Assembly (NCBI GenBank): GCA_001298555.1
Contig: LJCW01000142.1
Location: 1 to 64,000, forward strand
Direction of reading: 5' to 3'
Source of the DNA: Actinobacteria bacterium OV450
Lineage (GTDB): Bacteria > Actinomycetota > Actinomycetes > Streptomycetales > Streptomycetaceae
DNA length: 64,000 nt
Shown in pieces: positions 51,661-59,858 of the stretch (positions within the stretch are counted from its first letter, which is position 1; each line of letters starts with the position of its first letter). Below the pieces are notes generated by a model, which was not told the DNA's origin, did not search any database, and saw nothing but the letters and a program-made list of their open reading frames with translations. The position numbers were made by a program, and so were the translations under genes.

Positions 51661-52308
51661 ATGTTGCTCCGCAGACTCACCGTCGGCGCCGCCGTCGCGG
51701 CCCTGTCCGCGCTGGCCGTGCCCGCGCACGCCCAGGGCCCGGACACGCCGCCGCCCGGCAGAATCACCGTCGACGTGGTCGGCGTGAACGGTTCGGGGTG
51801 TCCCCAGGGGACCGCGAGCGTCTCCGCGGCCTCCGACAACACGGCGTTCACCGTCACGTACAGCGACTACCTGGCCCAGGCCGGCGCCGGCTCCGGAGGC
51901 ACCGACTTCCGCAAGAACTGCCAGCTCGCGCTGCGGATCCACGTACCGCAGGGGTTCACCTACGCGATCGCCCGCGCCGACCACCGCGGCTTCGCCCACC
52001 TGCAGCGCGGGGCCTACGGCCAGGAGCGCGCGAACTACTACTTCCAGGGCATGGCCCAGACGGCCCGCACGGCCCACCAGTTCAGCGGCCCGTACTCCGA
52101 CAACTGGCAGGCGAGCGACCAGACCGACTACGCCGACCTCGTCTGGGCGCCCTGCGGTGAGGAACGCAACCTCAACGTCAACAGCGAACTGCGCGTCTAC
52201 GCGGGGACGTCGAACCCGCAGGCCCTGAGCTTCATGAGCATGGACTCGACGGACGGCAGCGTGAGCACGGTCTACCACTTCGAGTGGAAGGAATGCCCCG
52301 CGGCCTGA
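51661..52308 (+). CDS. secreted DUF4360 family protein, copy 1
   Basis: The 215-aa product has a signal peptide (RRLTVGAAVAALSALAVPAHA, cleavage about residue 24) and the DUF4360 core: VNGSGCPQGTASV, DNTAFTVTYSDYLAQ, FRKNCQLALRIHVPQGFTYAI, and QERANYYFQG. Three or four Cys suggest a disulfide-stabilised beta fold. DUF4360 proteins are extracellular and of unknown role. GGAGAAACGAAG precedes the ATG. A close paralogue follows 48 bp downstream. Confidence 0.9.
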   Translation: MLLRRLTVGAAVAALSALAVPAHAQGPDTPPPGRITVDVVGVNGSGCPQGTASVSAASDNTAFTVTYSDYLAQAGAGSGGTDFRKNCQLALRIHVPQGFTYAIARADHRGFAHLQRGAYGQERANYYFQGMAQTARTAHQFSGPYSDNWQASDQTDYADLVWAPCGEERNLNVNSELRVYAGTSNPQALSFMSMDSTDGSVSTVYHFEWKECPAA

Positions 52309-52356
52309 CGCGGCGTGAGCGCAGGAATCACCGATCGATGGTCAGGAGTGACAACG

Positions 52357-53043
52357 ATGTCTCCTTCCCTGTCTCGTACCCTGCTCACCGGTGGCGCGGC
52401 AGCCCTGCTGATCGCCACCGCCACGACGTCCGCCGGAGCCGCCGGCCACACCCCGCAGATCACCGCTCCCCCCGACAAGATCGTGATCGAACTCGCCACC
52501 GTGAACGGATCCGGCTGCCGGGAAGGCACCGCCGAGGTGGCCGTCGCGCCGGACAACACCGCCTTCACCGTCACCTACAGTGACTACCTCGCCCAGGTCG
52601 GACCCGGTGCCCCGCCGACGGCGTTCCGCAAGAACTGCCAGCTCAACCTCCGCGTCCACGTTCCCTCGGGATTCACCTACGCGATCGTCCAGGCGGACTA
52701 CCGCGGATTCGCATTCCTCCAGCCCGGGGCGTGGGGTCAGGAGCGCGCGAACTACTACTTCCAGGGAATGCCGCAGACGACGCAGCGCACCCATCAGTTC
52801 AACGGACCGCACAACGACAACTGGCAGGCGACCGACAGGACGGAATATGCGGATCTGGTCTGGGCTCCGTGCGGGGAGAAACGAAACTTCAACATCAATA
52901 CGGAACTGCGCGTGAATGCGGGCACGTCCAATCCGCAGACCGCCACCAGTTTCATGGCCATGGACTCCACCGACGCGAGCGTGAGCACCCTCTACCACCT
53001 CGCCTGGCAGGTCTGCCCCACCCCGAAACACCCCGCCCCCTGA
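52357..53043 (+). CDS. secreted DUF4360 family protein, copy 2
   Basis: The 228-aa product is a paralogue of the preceding gene, sharing the VNGSGC, FRKNCQLNLRVHVPSGFTYAI, GQERANYYFQGMPQT, YADLVWAPCGE and TSNPQ blocks. A signal peptide (LLTGGAAALLIATATTSAGAAG) is present. AGGAG lies 8 nt before the ATG at 52357. The third quarter of the gene has visibly more A and T at third positions than its neighbour, so the two copies have diverged or one came by transfer. A 13-bp hairpin ends the pair. Confidence 0.9.
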   Translation: MSPSLSRTLLTGGAAALLIATATTSAGAAGHTPQITAPPDKIVIELATVNGSGCREGTAEVAVAPDNTAFTVTYSDYLAQVGPGAPPTAFRKNCQLNLRVHVPSGFTYAIVQADYRGFAFLQPGAWGQERANYYFQGMPQTTQRTHQFNGPHNDNWQATDRTEYADLVWAPCGEKRNFNINTELRVNAGTSNPQTATSFMAMDSTDASVSTLYHLAWQVCPTPKHPAP

Positions 53044-53098
53044 CGGGCCGTCCCCCGGCCGGCGCTCCCCGCGCCTGACTCCCCGCGCCCGAGGTCCC

Positions 53099-53132
53099 GC
53101 GCTGTACCCGGCACGGTCGCCGGGTACAGCGC
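53099..53132. terminator. perfect 13-bp hairpin between DUF4360 and transpeptidase genes
   Basis: GCGCTGTACCCGG (53099-53111) pairs without mismatch with CCGGGTACAGCGC (53120-53132) around an 8-base loop, midway between convergent stops. Confidence 0.75.
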
Positions 53133-53149
53133 TCGGCCGCGTGGTGTGC

Positions 53150-54625
53150 TCAGGTCAGCGGGCGCAGCCGGGACGAGGCCGCGGGAGCCACCGCCGGAAG
53201 GGCTGCGGCCGGGACGGGGGCCGACGCGCGGGCGCTGCCCGCCTGCCAGGCCCGCCAGTCCAGGTTCCAGTCGCCGAAGCCGTTGTCGAAGGGAGCCATC
53301 GGCTCCCCCTCACTGTTCACCACCTGCACGATGTCCCCCTCCCGTACCGTCTGGAAGAACCAGGCGGCGTCCGCCGTGCTCATGCCCGTACAGCCGTGGC
53401 TCACGTTCTCCTCGCCCTGCGCCGCGACCGACCAGGGGGCGGCGTGCACGTACTCGCCGCTCCACGTCACCCGCGTCGCGTAGAACACCGGCAGGTCGTA
53501 GAACTCGCTGGTGCCGCGCTTGATGCCGACGGTGTCCCCGCGCATCCGGACCTGGTACTCCTTGCCCAGCACGACCTTGACGCCGCTGCGGGTCCGGAAC
53601 CCGGCCTTTCCGGTGGTGACCGGGATCGTCCGGATGACCTTGCCGTTGCGGCGCACCGTCATCTCGTGCTCGGCGGCGTCCGTGACCGCCTCGATCCGGT
53701 CGCCCACGGTGAACCCCGTGGAGTCGGAGGGCCCGCCGTAGCCGTGGTCGCCGACCTCCACCCCGTCGAGACCGCTCGTCACGCGCACCTCGGCGTGCGC
53801 GGGCCAGTACGTACGCGGCCGGTAGTGCAGCGTCGAGTCGTCCACCCAGTGCCAGCCGCCCTCCACGGCCGGCTCGGAGGTGACCTGGAGCGCCCGCTCC
53901 ACCCGGGCCCGGGCCGTCCGGTCCGCGGCGGGAACCGGTCGGCTCAGGGCGGCCGTCACGATCTGCCCCGCGCCGTACGTACCGGGCCTCGGCCCGAACT
54001 CCACCGTGAGCCGGCCCCGGTCCCGGGGCGGCGCGGTCCGGAAGGCCATCGTGACGCCGACCGGCGTCCCGGCCGCGTCCTGGGCGCCGACGCTGACGGT
54101 GTAGAGCTCGCCGGCCCGCAGCGGCTCGGTGTTGGTCCAGTGACGGCTCCGGGGGGCGAGTTCGCCACCCACGTAGCGCCCGTGCCCGTCGTGGACGGTG
54201 ACGTCGGTGAGCTGTCCCGCTTCGGCGAGCGCGATGTCGAGCGGGCCGCCGGGGTTCGTGGGCAGGACGACCGTGCGCGCCGCCCCGTCGCCCGCGCGCG
54301 GGGCAGGACCGCGCAGCACCGACCCGGCTCCCCGGGCGGTGGCCCGTACCCGCTGCTGCCGCCAGCCGGTGCACAGCCCGTCCCGGAACCCCTCCACCGC
54401 GCACCGTGCGGCGATGTCGCCGTCCCCCTGGTCCAGGGCCCGGCCGACGATCAGGGTCACGGCGGCGTCCGGGCCGCCGCCGGGGCGCTCCGCGGGATCC
54501 TGCTCCGGCGCCCGGCCCGGCGCCGCGGCGACGGCGAGCGCCGTGCCGGTCACGGCGGCCACCACGCTCCACGTCCTGCTCCGTCGTGCCCGTCGTTCCT
54601 TTTGTGCACGGTGCGTCGATGACAT
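53150..54625 (-). CDS. L,D-transpeptidase with Ig-like domains
   Basis: The 491-aa product has a basic start and one hydrophobic segment (about 18-35, signal anchor), two Ig-like domains (about 130-260), and a YkuD catalytic domain with the SHGCTGM motif, nucleophile Cys412. These enzymes make 3-3 cross-links in peptidoglycan or attach proteins to it and resist most penicillins. The ATG at 54625 is chosen as the first Met before the basic segment; an upstream extension to 54733 is unsupported. It is the cell-wall gene nearest the receptor kinase, but not in its operon. Confidence 0.92.
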   Translation of the reverse strand: MSSTHRAQKERRARRSRTWSVVAAVTGTALAVAAAPGRAPEQDPAERPGGGPDAAVTLIVGRALDQGDGDIAARCAVEGFRDGLCTGWRQQRVRATARGAGSVLRGPAPRAGDGAARTVVLPTNPGGPLDIALAEAGQLTDVTVHDGHGRYVGGELAPRSRHWTNTEPLRAGELYTVSVGAQDAAGTPVGVTMAFRTAPPRDRGRLTVEFGPRPGTYGAGQIVTAALSRPVPAADRTARARVERALQVTSEPAVEGGWHWVDDSTLHYRPRTYWPAHAEVRVTSGLDGVEVGDHGYGGPSDSTGFTVGDRIEAVTDAAEHEMTVRRNGKVIRTIPVTTGKAGFRTRSGVKVVLGKEYQVRMRGDTVGIKRGTSEFYDLPVFYATRVTWSGEYVHAAPWSVAAQGEENVSHGCTGMSTADAAWFFQTVREGDIVQVVNSEGEPMAPFDNGFGDWNLDWRAWQAGSARASAPVPAAALPAVAPAASSRLRPLT

Positions 54626-54759
54626 CGCCACGCAGCCTTCCCAGCTCGCCCACGGCCCGTTGGGAGCATGAAAGCGACTGTGCGGCCTAAAGATGATCAT
54701 CCGCTCGGCCGGTGCGACCGAACGGGCACGCAAGAGAACTCGTACGGAGCAACGGAGGC

Positions 54760-54792
54760 GGCCGGGCGCCCGGTTGCCGGGGGCGCCCGGCC
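54760..54792 (-). terminator. perfect 12-bp hairpin after the DUF6296 gene
   Basis: GGCCGGGCGCCC (54760-54771) pairs with GGGCGCCCGGCC (54781-54792), loop 9 bases, just beyond the DUF6296 stop on the minus strand. Confidence 0.6.
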
Positions 54793-54798
54793 GTGCCG

Positions 54799-55026
54799 TC
54801 AGGGGAGCGGGCGGACGCGGACCACGCGGGCCGGGTCCTGGCCGCCTCCGGACGCCAGGATGCGCACTTCGTCCTGGTCGCTGATCTCCGCCCGGACGAT
54901 GCCGGTGGCGTCCGTGTAGACCGGGTGGCCGCCCGGGCCGGCCTGGCCGGTGGCGCTCACCACGACGACGTCCTCGCTGGTCTCCGGGCCCTCGGAAAAC
55001 ACCAGCTCATAGCGCTGGGAACTCAT
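54799..55026 (-). CDS. DUF6296 family small protein
   Basis: A 75-aa protein with the DUF6296 layout: RYELVFSEGPETSEDVVVV, GGHPVYTDATGIVRAEISD and DEVRILASGG. It is probably a small beta-barrel of unknown function, common in Streptomyces. GGAGG lies before the ATG at 55026. It lies 109 bp downstream of the maltokinase-cap gene on the same strand. Confidence 0.85.
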   Translation of the reverse strand: MSSQRYELVFSEGPETSEDVVVVSATGQAGPGGHPVYTDATGIVRAEISDQDEVRILASGGGQDPARVVRVRPLP

Positions 55027-55135
55027 CCGCACCCTCCTCTGCCAGGCGAAAGGGTCCCCCCGTACCTCCTCCATGATGCGCGCCGGGGTCGCTCCGCGCC
55101 GCCCGCAGCCGGGTTGCGCGGAGCCCGCGCTTCGG

Positions 55136-55801
55136 TTAGGCGCGCACGACGGCGTACCGGCCGCGGGCCTTCGTGCCGTCCGGCAGCGTCCAGTCCGCGG
55201 TGACGTGCCCCAACGGCGCCTCTCCCGCCGGGTCCTGCTCCGGGGCGGGCACCAGGACGCGCTGCACGCGGAGGGTGAGCCGCCCGTCCGGTGTCCGGAC
55301 GAGCACGTCGGAGGCGTCCGGGCCGGCGCAGACCTCCAGGACGTCGACCGGGCCGGGCCGGCCGGGCGCCGCGGACCAGCCGGTGACGGACGGGTCCGGC
55401 TCGTCGCTCTCGCTCTGCGCCTGCGGCTCCGCTTCGCCGAGCACCAGCGCGTACAACCGCTCGACGAGGACGGGGTCGTGGGCCCCGTCGTAGATCCACC
55501 GGCGCCCCAGCACCCCGTGCTCGGAGGTGCCGATGAGGGCGTGCTCCGCGCCGTCGAGCGGCGCTCCGCGGTACGTGAGCGGCACGTGGTACGTGACCGG
55601 GCGCTCTCCCGCCGTGTCGGTGACCGCCATGAACTCGATCCCGACCTCACCCTGCGGATCGTCGATCCGGAAACCGCCGGCCTTGACGGGCTGCGGTGCG
55701 GTCCCCTCGTCCCCGCCCCCGTACCAGGGTTGAGCGGGAAGCCAGGAAGCGAGCAGCTCCATCTTCCCGGGGGTCATCGTGGTCCGGTGGATGACGGCCA
55801 T
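55136..55801 (-). CDS. maltokinase N-terminal cap-like domain protein
   Basis: The 221-aa product resembles the N-terminal cap domain of actinobacterial maltokinases standing alone: MELLASWLPAQPWYGG at the start, FRIDDPQGEVGIEFMAVTD, PVTYHVPLTYRGAPLDGAEHALIGTSEHGVLGRRWIYDGAHDPV. The kinase domain is absent, so it is not itself a maltokinase. Stand-alone cap proteins are widespread in Streptomyces and may bind sugars or a partner. The GGAAGATGG context just after the start and a purine-rich upstream (GAAAGAGGTGCCGC) support the ATG at 55801. Confidence 0.82.
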   Translation of the reverse strand: MAVIHRTTMTPGKMELLASWLPAQPWYGGGDEGTAPQPVKAGGFRIDDPQGEVGIEFMAVTDTAGERPVTYHVPLTYRGAPLDGAEHALIGTSEHGVLGRRWIYDGAHDPVLVERLYALVLGEAEPQAQSESDEPDPSVTGWSAAPGRPGPVDVLEVCAGPDASDVLVRTPDGRLTLRVQRVLVPAPEQDPAGEAPLGHVTADWTLPDGTKARGRYAVVRA

Positions 55802-55977
55802 GGTGCGGCACCTCTTTCGGTCGACTGGTGATCATCCTGCCACCGGGGCTCGTGGGGCTCAGGTTGCGTCCGTCTTAAGCGGCGGCGGCATCCGTGCCAC
55901 GCGCGAAACACAACAGCTGAACAGGCGGGAAACTCAACGGAGTTGGCGTTGACGGGTGCAGCTCTACGCGCGTCATC

Positions 55978-56424
55978 ATGGGCCGCATGAGAATCCCCCC
56001 ACGTTTCGTGGCCCTCGCCGGCGCCGCGGCAGCCGCCGCCGCGCTCCTCACGGGACCGACCGCCTCGGCGGCCCCCGCACCCGCGTCCGCACCCGCGTCC
56101 GCACCCGCGTCCGCCTCAGTCTCCGCCTCAGTCTCCGCGGTCGGCCGCATCTGCCACTCGGCCCTGCCGTCCCAGGCGCACGACACCCTCGATCTCATCG
56201 ACCAGGGCGGCCCGTTCCCCTACGCACAGGACGGCGTCGTCTTCCAGAACCGCGAGCGGCTGCTGCCCGCCCACGGCTCCGGCTACTACCACGAGTACAC
56301 CGTCATCACCCCGGGCTCGCCGACCCGCGGGGCGCGCCGGATCATCACCGGGCAGCAGTCCGAGGAGGACTACTACACCGCCGACCACTACGCCTCGTTC
56401 CGGCGCGTCGACTTCGGCTGCTGA
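55978..56424 (+). CDS. secreted guanyl-specific ribonuclease (RNase Sa type)
   Basis: The 148-aa precursor has a signal peptide (residues 1-31), a repetitive Ala/Pro/Ser/Val linker to about 54 and an RNase Sa-type domain: VGRICHSALPSQAHDTLDLI, FPYAQDGVVFQNRE, YYHEYTVITPG, RRIITG and DHYASF. Catalytic Glu106, Arg121 and His137 keep exactly the spacing of Glu54, Arg69 and His85 in RNase Sa. It cleaves RNA after guanine outside the cell. A second ATG 9 nt downstream is an alternative start. No barstar-like inhibitor gene is seen next to it. Confidence 0.93.
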   Translation: MGRMRIPPRFVALAGAAAAAAALLTGPTASAAPAPASAPASAPASASVSASVSAVGRICHSALPSQAHDTLDLIDQGGPFPYAQDGVVFQNRERLLPAHGSGYYHEYTVITPGSPTRGARRIITGQQSEEDYYTADHYASFRRVDFGC

Positions 56425-56540
56425 CGCCCGTTCGCCCGCAGACCGTCCGGGCGGCCCGGACCCGTGCGACGCCACGGGTCCGGGGTTCCGCCGTGGCCGG
56501 AGTGACGGTACAACTGCCCCTGGGATCAAGGGGGATGCGG

Positions 56541-57473
56541 ATGAGTGAACGGCGCGCGGGCCGGACCGGTGCGATCACGGCATGGCTGTTCGGGGCCGTC
56601 GGCCCGGCCGAGCCGAGGACCATGGCCGAGGCGCTCGGCCTCGCCGATGAAGCCCCCGGCCTCCAACGGCTGCGCGACGCGGAGCCGCAGCGACTGGCCC
56701 GCGTCGAACGCCTCCACACGGCCGCGCAGCGCGCGTTCGAGCGGCGTACCGGCGAAGCGGTGTGCCGGGCGCTGGAAGCGGCCGTACGCACGGCCGTCCG
56801 GGAGACCGCGGCCGCCCCCGCCGGGCGCCCCGGAACCGACCGCATCGAGGCCGAGGCGGACGCCGCCGCGCAACGGCTCGCGGCCGACGCGGCGCTCGCC
56901 GCCGGCCGCGGCCTCAACACCGGCCTCGCTTTCGGCATCCTGCTCAGCCCCGTGGTGCTCGTACTGGCCCTGCTCGCAGGGACGTTCCTGCCACGGTTGT
57001 TCCACGGCGCCATCGGCTGCCCCGAGGAGCTGGTCCTGATGGACTCCCTGGTCTGCTTCGCGGGCGGGGCGATGGGCGCGGTCTTCAGCGTGATCATCCG
57101 GCTGCGCGACGCCTACCAGCTGATCGGTCCGGCTCCCGGCCGCACCGCGTCCGCGGACATCCCCGCGGACCCGGTGCAGCTCGCCCGGATGATGCGCCAG
57201 GAAGGCTGGTACCGGGTGGTGGTGGGCTGGTTCCTGGCCACCTCGCTCTTCCTGCTCATCAGCGGCGGAATCCTCACCCTGCTCACCCCGCCGGCCGCTC
57301 CGGCCGACATGTGCGGGCCCGGACCGCTGTCGCCGGCCGGACACCAGGCCCTGATCAAGGCCTGGTTCTTCTGGGGCAGCGTCGGATTCCTCGCCGGTCT
57401 GAACGAACGCTGGGCGTACGGCCTGGTCAGCCGGGGCGGCGAGCCACGACCGGGCGGCCCGGCCGCCGGGTGA
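56541..57473 (+). CDS. membrane protein of unknown function
   Basis: The 310-aa product has a cytoplasmic N-terminal half rich in Arg/Glu/Ala and probably coiled-coil (LQRLRDAEPQRLARVERLHTAAQRAFERR...), then about four hydrophobic segments (residues ~133-160, 165-190, 225-250, 275-295). AAGGGGG lies 6 nt before the ATG at 56541. No motif was recognised. It converges on the Sua5-like gene with 10 bp between stops. Confidence 0.7.
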   Translation: MSERRAGRTGAITAWLFGAVGPAEPRTMAEALGLADEAPGLQRLRDAEPQRLARVERLHTAAQRAFERRTGEAVCRALEAAVRTAVRETAAAPAGRPGTDRIEAEADAAAQRLAADAALAAGRGLNTGLAFGILLSPVVLVLALLAGTFLPRLFHGAIGCPEELVLMDSLVCFAGGAMGAVFSVIIRLRDAYQLIGPAPGRTASADIPADPVQLARMMRQEGWYRVVVGWFLATSLFLLISGGILTLLTPPAAPADMCGPGPLSPAGHQALIKAWFFWGSVGFLAGLNERWAYGLVSRGGEPRPGGPAAG

Positions 57474-57483
57474 CCGGCTCGCG

Positions 57484-58104
57484 TCACTCGAACCGGGTGG
57501 TGTCGCCCGCCCCGCGGCGGACGATCTCGGCCTCGCCGCCGGAGAAGTCGATGACGGTGGTCGGCTCGGTCCCGCAGTCGCCGGAGTCGACCACGATGTC
57601 CACGAGGTAGTCGAGCCGTTCCTTGATCTCCCAGCCCTGCGTCAGCGGCTCCGGCTCGTCGGGCAGGAGCAGGGTGCTGGACAGCAGCGGCTCGCCCAGC
57701 TCGGCGAGGAGTGCCTGCGTCACGGCGTGGTCGGGGATGCGGACGCCGACCGTCTTCTTCTTGGGGTGCAGCAGCTGGCGCGGCACTTCCCTGGTCGCGG
57801 GCAGGATGAAGGTGTAACTGCCGGGCGTGGACGCCTTGATCGCACGGAACACGTCGTTGTCGATCTGCACCAACTGGCCCAGCTGGGCGAAGTCCTGGCA
57901 CACCAGCGTGAAGTGGTGGCGGTCGTCGAGGTTGCGGATGGACCGGATCCGGGCGAGGCCGTCACGGTTGCCGAGCTGGCAGCCCAGCGCGTAGCAGGAG
58001 TCCGTCGGGTACGCGACCAGCGCGCCGGAGCGGATGCTGTCAGCGACACTGCCGATGGTGCGCTGCTGGGGGTTCTCGGGGTGCACGTCGAAGTACTTGG
58101 CCAT
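57484..58104 (-). CDS. Sua5/YciO/YrdC-type protein (threonylcarbamoyl-AMP synthase family)
   Basis: The 206-aa protein has the YrdC pattern: IRSGALVAYPTDSCYALGC, HHFTLVCQDFAQLGQL, STPGSYTFILPAT, KKKTVGVRIPDH and a late GTEPTTVIDFS. The family makes threonylcarbamoyl-AMP for tRNA t6A or, in the YciO branch, has another role. Length and the KKKTVGVR segment fit the YciO side, so it may not be the main t6A enzyme. It is distinct from the YrdC domain in HypF. Confidence 0.85.
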   Translation of the reverse strand: MAKYFDVHPENPQQRTIGSVADSIRSGALVAYPTDSCYALGCQLGNRDGLARIRSIRNLDDRHHFTLVCQDFAQLGQLVQIDNDVFRAIKASTPGSYTFILPATREVPRQLLHPKKKTVGVRIPDHAVTQALLAELGEPLLSSTLLLPDEPEPLTQGWEIKERLDYLVDIVVDSGDCGTEPTTVIDFSGGEAEIVRRGAGDTTRFE

Positions 58105-58113
58105 TCGCCGAGC

Positions 58114-58989
58114 CTACGCGATCAGGCCTGCGCCGGTGAGCGACCGCCGGGCATGGTCGCGGAAGGCGGCGGTCGCGGTGTGGGCCGGTGCGGCGGGCGC
58201 GAGGAAGAGCACGGTCACCGGCTCGGCGTCGGTCAGCGGCAGGTACCGGATGCCCGGGAACGGGTGGCTGTGCCGGGTGGCCTCGGCGGTGACCCCGACC
58301 GCCTCGCCCGTCGCGATGGCCGTCAGCCATTCGTCGACGTTGGCGACCTCCAGGGTGACCGACGGCTTCCGTTCGTCGGGCCACAGGTCGGTGCCGGACG
58401 TCGCCGCCGTCGCGCACAGGACGACGGTCCGGTCGGCCAGCTCGGCGAGGTCGAGCTCGGTGCGCGCGGTCAGCGGATCGTCCTCCGCGAGGGCCGCGAT
58501 CCGCGGCTCCCGGTACAGCGGCAGCACGGACAGCCCCGCGGTGCCGCCCTCGGGCGGGGTGCGCATGAACGCGGCGTCGATCTCGCCGCGGCGCAGCCCC
58601 GTCTCCGGATCGGCGAGCCGGTGCACCTGGACCGGCACCTCGGGGTGGTCGCGGCGCCAGTCCCGCAGCAGCCCCACGGTGTGCGGGCCGAGCGCGCCCC
58701 AGGCGAAGCCGACGCGCAGCGGCCGCGGGCCGGCGGCGGCCTCGGCGAGTGCGTCGTCCAGCTGGGCGAGGATGCGGTGCGCGTGCTCCCACAGGCGGTG
58801 CCCGGCGGGCGTGAGGCCGAGGCGGCGGGTCGTACGCTCCACCAGCGGGGTGCCGAGGCGGCGCTCCAGCTGGTCCAGGGTGCGGGAGAGGGCGGGCTGG
58901 CCGATGCGCAGCACGGCCGCGGCGCCCGTGATGCTGCCCTCGTCGCCGATCGCCGCGAGGGCCTTCAGATGACGCAGCTCCACATTCAT
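58114..58989 (-). CDS. LysR family transcriptional regulator
   Basis: The 291-aa regulator has an N-terminal HTH (HLKALAAIGDEGSITGAAAVLRIGQPALSRTLDQLE) and a substrate-binding domain. ATG at 58989. It is divergent from an SDR gene with 70 bp between starts, in which an AAATGC-N10-GCATTT dyad lies (59003-59024). This geometry indicates that it regulates the SDR gene and itself. Confidence 0.93.
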   Translation of the reverse strand: MNVELRHLKALAAIGDEGSITGAAAVLRIGQPALSRTLDQLERRLGTPLVERTTRRLGLTPAGHRLWEHAHRILAQLDDALAEAAAGPRPLRVGFAWGALGPHTVGLLRDWRRDHPEVPVQVHRLADPETGLRRGEIDAAFMRTPPEGGTAGLSVLPLYREPRIAALAEDDPLTARTELDLAELADRTVVLCATAATSGTDLWPDERKPSVTLEVANVDEWLTAIATGEAVGVTAEATRHSHPFPGIRYLPLTDAEPVTVLFLAPAAPAHTATAAFRDHARRSLTGAGLIA

Positions 58990-59002
58990 GACCGCCAAGC
59001 AT

Positions 59003-59024
59003 AAATGCTGCCGAGAAGGCATTT
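59003..59024. promoter_or_regulatory. probable LysR operator AAATGC-N10-GCATTT
   Basis: A perfect 6-bp dyad with a 10-base spacer sits in the 70-bp divergent gap, in a patch less GC-rich than its surroundings. It starts 14 bp upstream of the LysR start and ends 36 bp before the SDR start. Confidence 0.65.
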
Positions 59025-59059
59025 CCCCGGCTCGTGCAGGTGCCCCTAGCGTCGGGGGC

Positions 59060-59671
59060 ATGCGAATCCTTCTCATCGGCGCGGGCGGCATGCTCGGCAC
59101 CGCCGTCCACCACGCCCTGACCACCCGCGGCCACGAGGTCCTCACCGCCGGACGCTCGACCGGCGACCTGCGCTACGACATCACGGACCCGGAACAGATC
59201 ACCGCCCTGTACGACGCGGCCGGCCGGGGCGGGCAGCTCGACGCGGTGGCGAGCGTCGCCGGCAGCGTCCCGTACAAGCCGGTCGCCGCGATGACCCCCG
59301 AGGACTGGACCGCGGCCTTCCGGGGCAAGGTCATGAGCCAGCTGGAGCTGGTCCGCCAGGGCACCGGGCGCATCTCCCCGCGTGGTTCCTTCACCCTGAT
59401 CACCGGCGTGCTGGCGCGCAGCCCGATCGTCACGGGCTCGGCCGCCTCGATGGCGAACGGCGCCGTGGAGGCCTTCGTCCGGGCGGCTGCCGTCGAGATC
59501 GCCCCGCAGCGGATCAACGCCGTCAGCCCCACGGTCTTCACCGAGGCCCTCGACGCCTACGGCGACTCCTTCCCGGGCTTCGCCCCGGTCGACGTCGCGG
59601 ACGTGGCCCGGACCTACGTACGCACCATCGAGGGCGCCGCCACCGGCCGGATCCTGGAACTGGGGAACTAG
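59060..59671 (+). CDS. short-chain dehydrogenase/reductase
   Basis: A short 203-aa SDR: NADP-binding LIGAGGMLGTAVHHAL at the start, SVAGSVPYKPV, and GSFTLITGVL. The usual catalytic YxxxK is replaced by a SAASMANGAVEAFV segment, so it belongs to the atypical SDR subgroup often found next to LysR genes and its activity is uncertain. The ATG at 59060 has GGGGG upstream. Its stop TAG is contributed by the end of a repeat element. Confidence 0.85.
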   Translation: MRILLIGAGGMLGTAVHHALTTRGHEVLTAGRSTGDLRYDITDPEQITALYDAAGRGGQLDAVASVAGSVPYKPVAAMTPEDWTAAFRGKVMSQLELVRQGTGRISPRGSFTLITGVLARSPIVTGSAASMANGAVEAFVRAAAVEIAPQRINAVSPTVFTEALDAYGDSFPGFAPVDVADVARTYVRTIEGAATGRILELGN

Positions 59672-59809
59672 GCCCCGTCGTCAAACTCCCGTCGTCGCCC
59701 GGAGGGCGGCCCCGCGGCGTCTGGTGCGTGCGACTTGGCTTTCGCCCGGTGCGGCGGGAGCGCGTGCCAGGCGTCGCGGGGCAGACGGCAGTTTGACGGC
59801 AGGGCCTAA
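59669..59809. repeat. MITE-like palindromic element, copy 3 (full, short form)
   Basis: About 141 bp with inverted ends (CGTCGTCAAACTCCCGTCGT left; GACGGCAGTTTGACGGCAGG right). It aligns with the reverse complement of the copy at 7795-7970, but lacks about 35-40 bp in the centre. Its left-end TAG is the stop codon of the SDR gene. No ORF is present. Confidence 0.8.
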
Positions 59810-59858
59810 GGGCTCCCCTAAGCCGCGCGCTGATCCACCGGGGATCACGGGACGGGCC

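Noticed and set aside
57484..58104. Second HypF or a hydrogenase accessory protein
   Set aside because: Only the YrdC-type domain is present and the gene is 9 kb from the hyp locus; it fits a Sua5/YciO protein.
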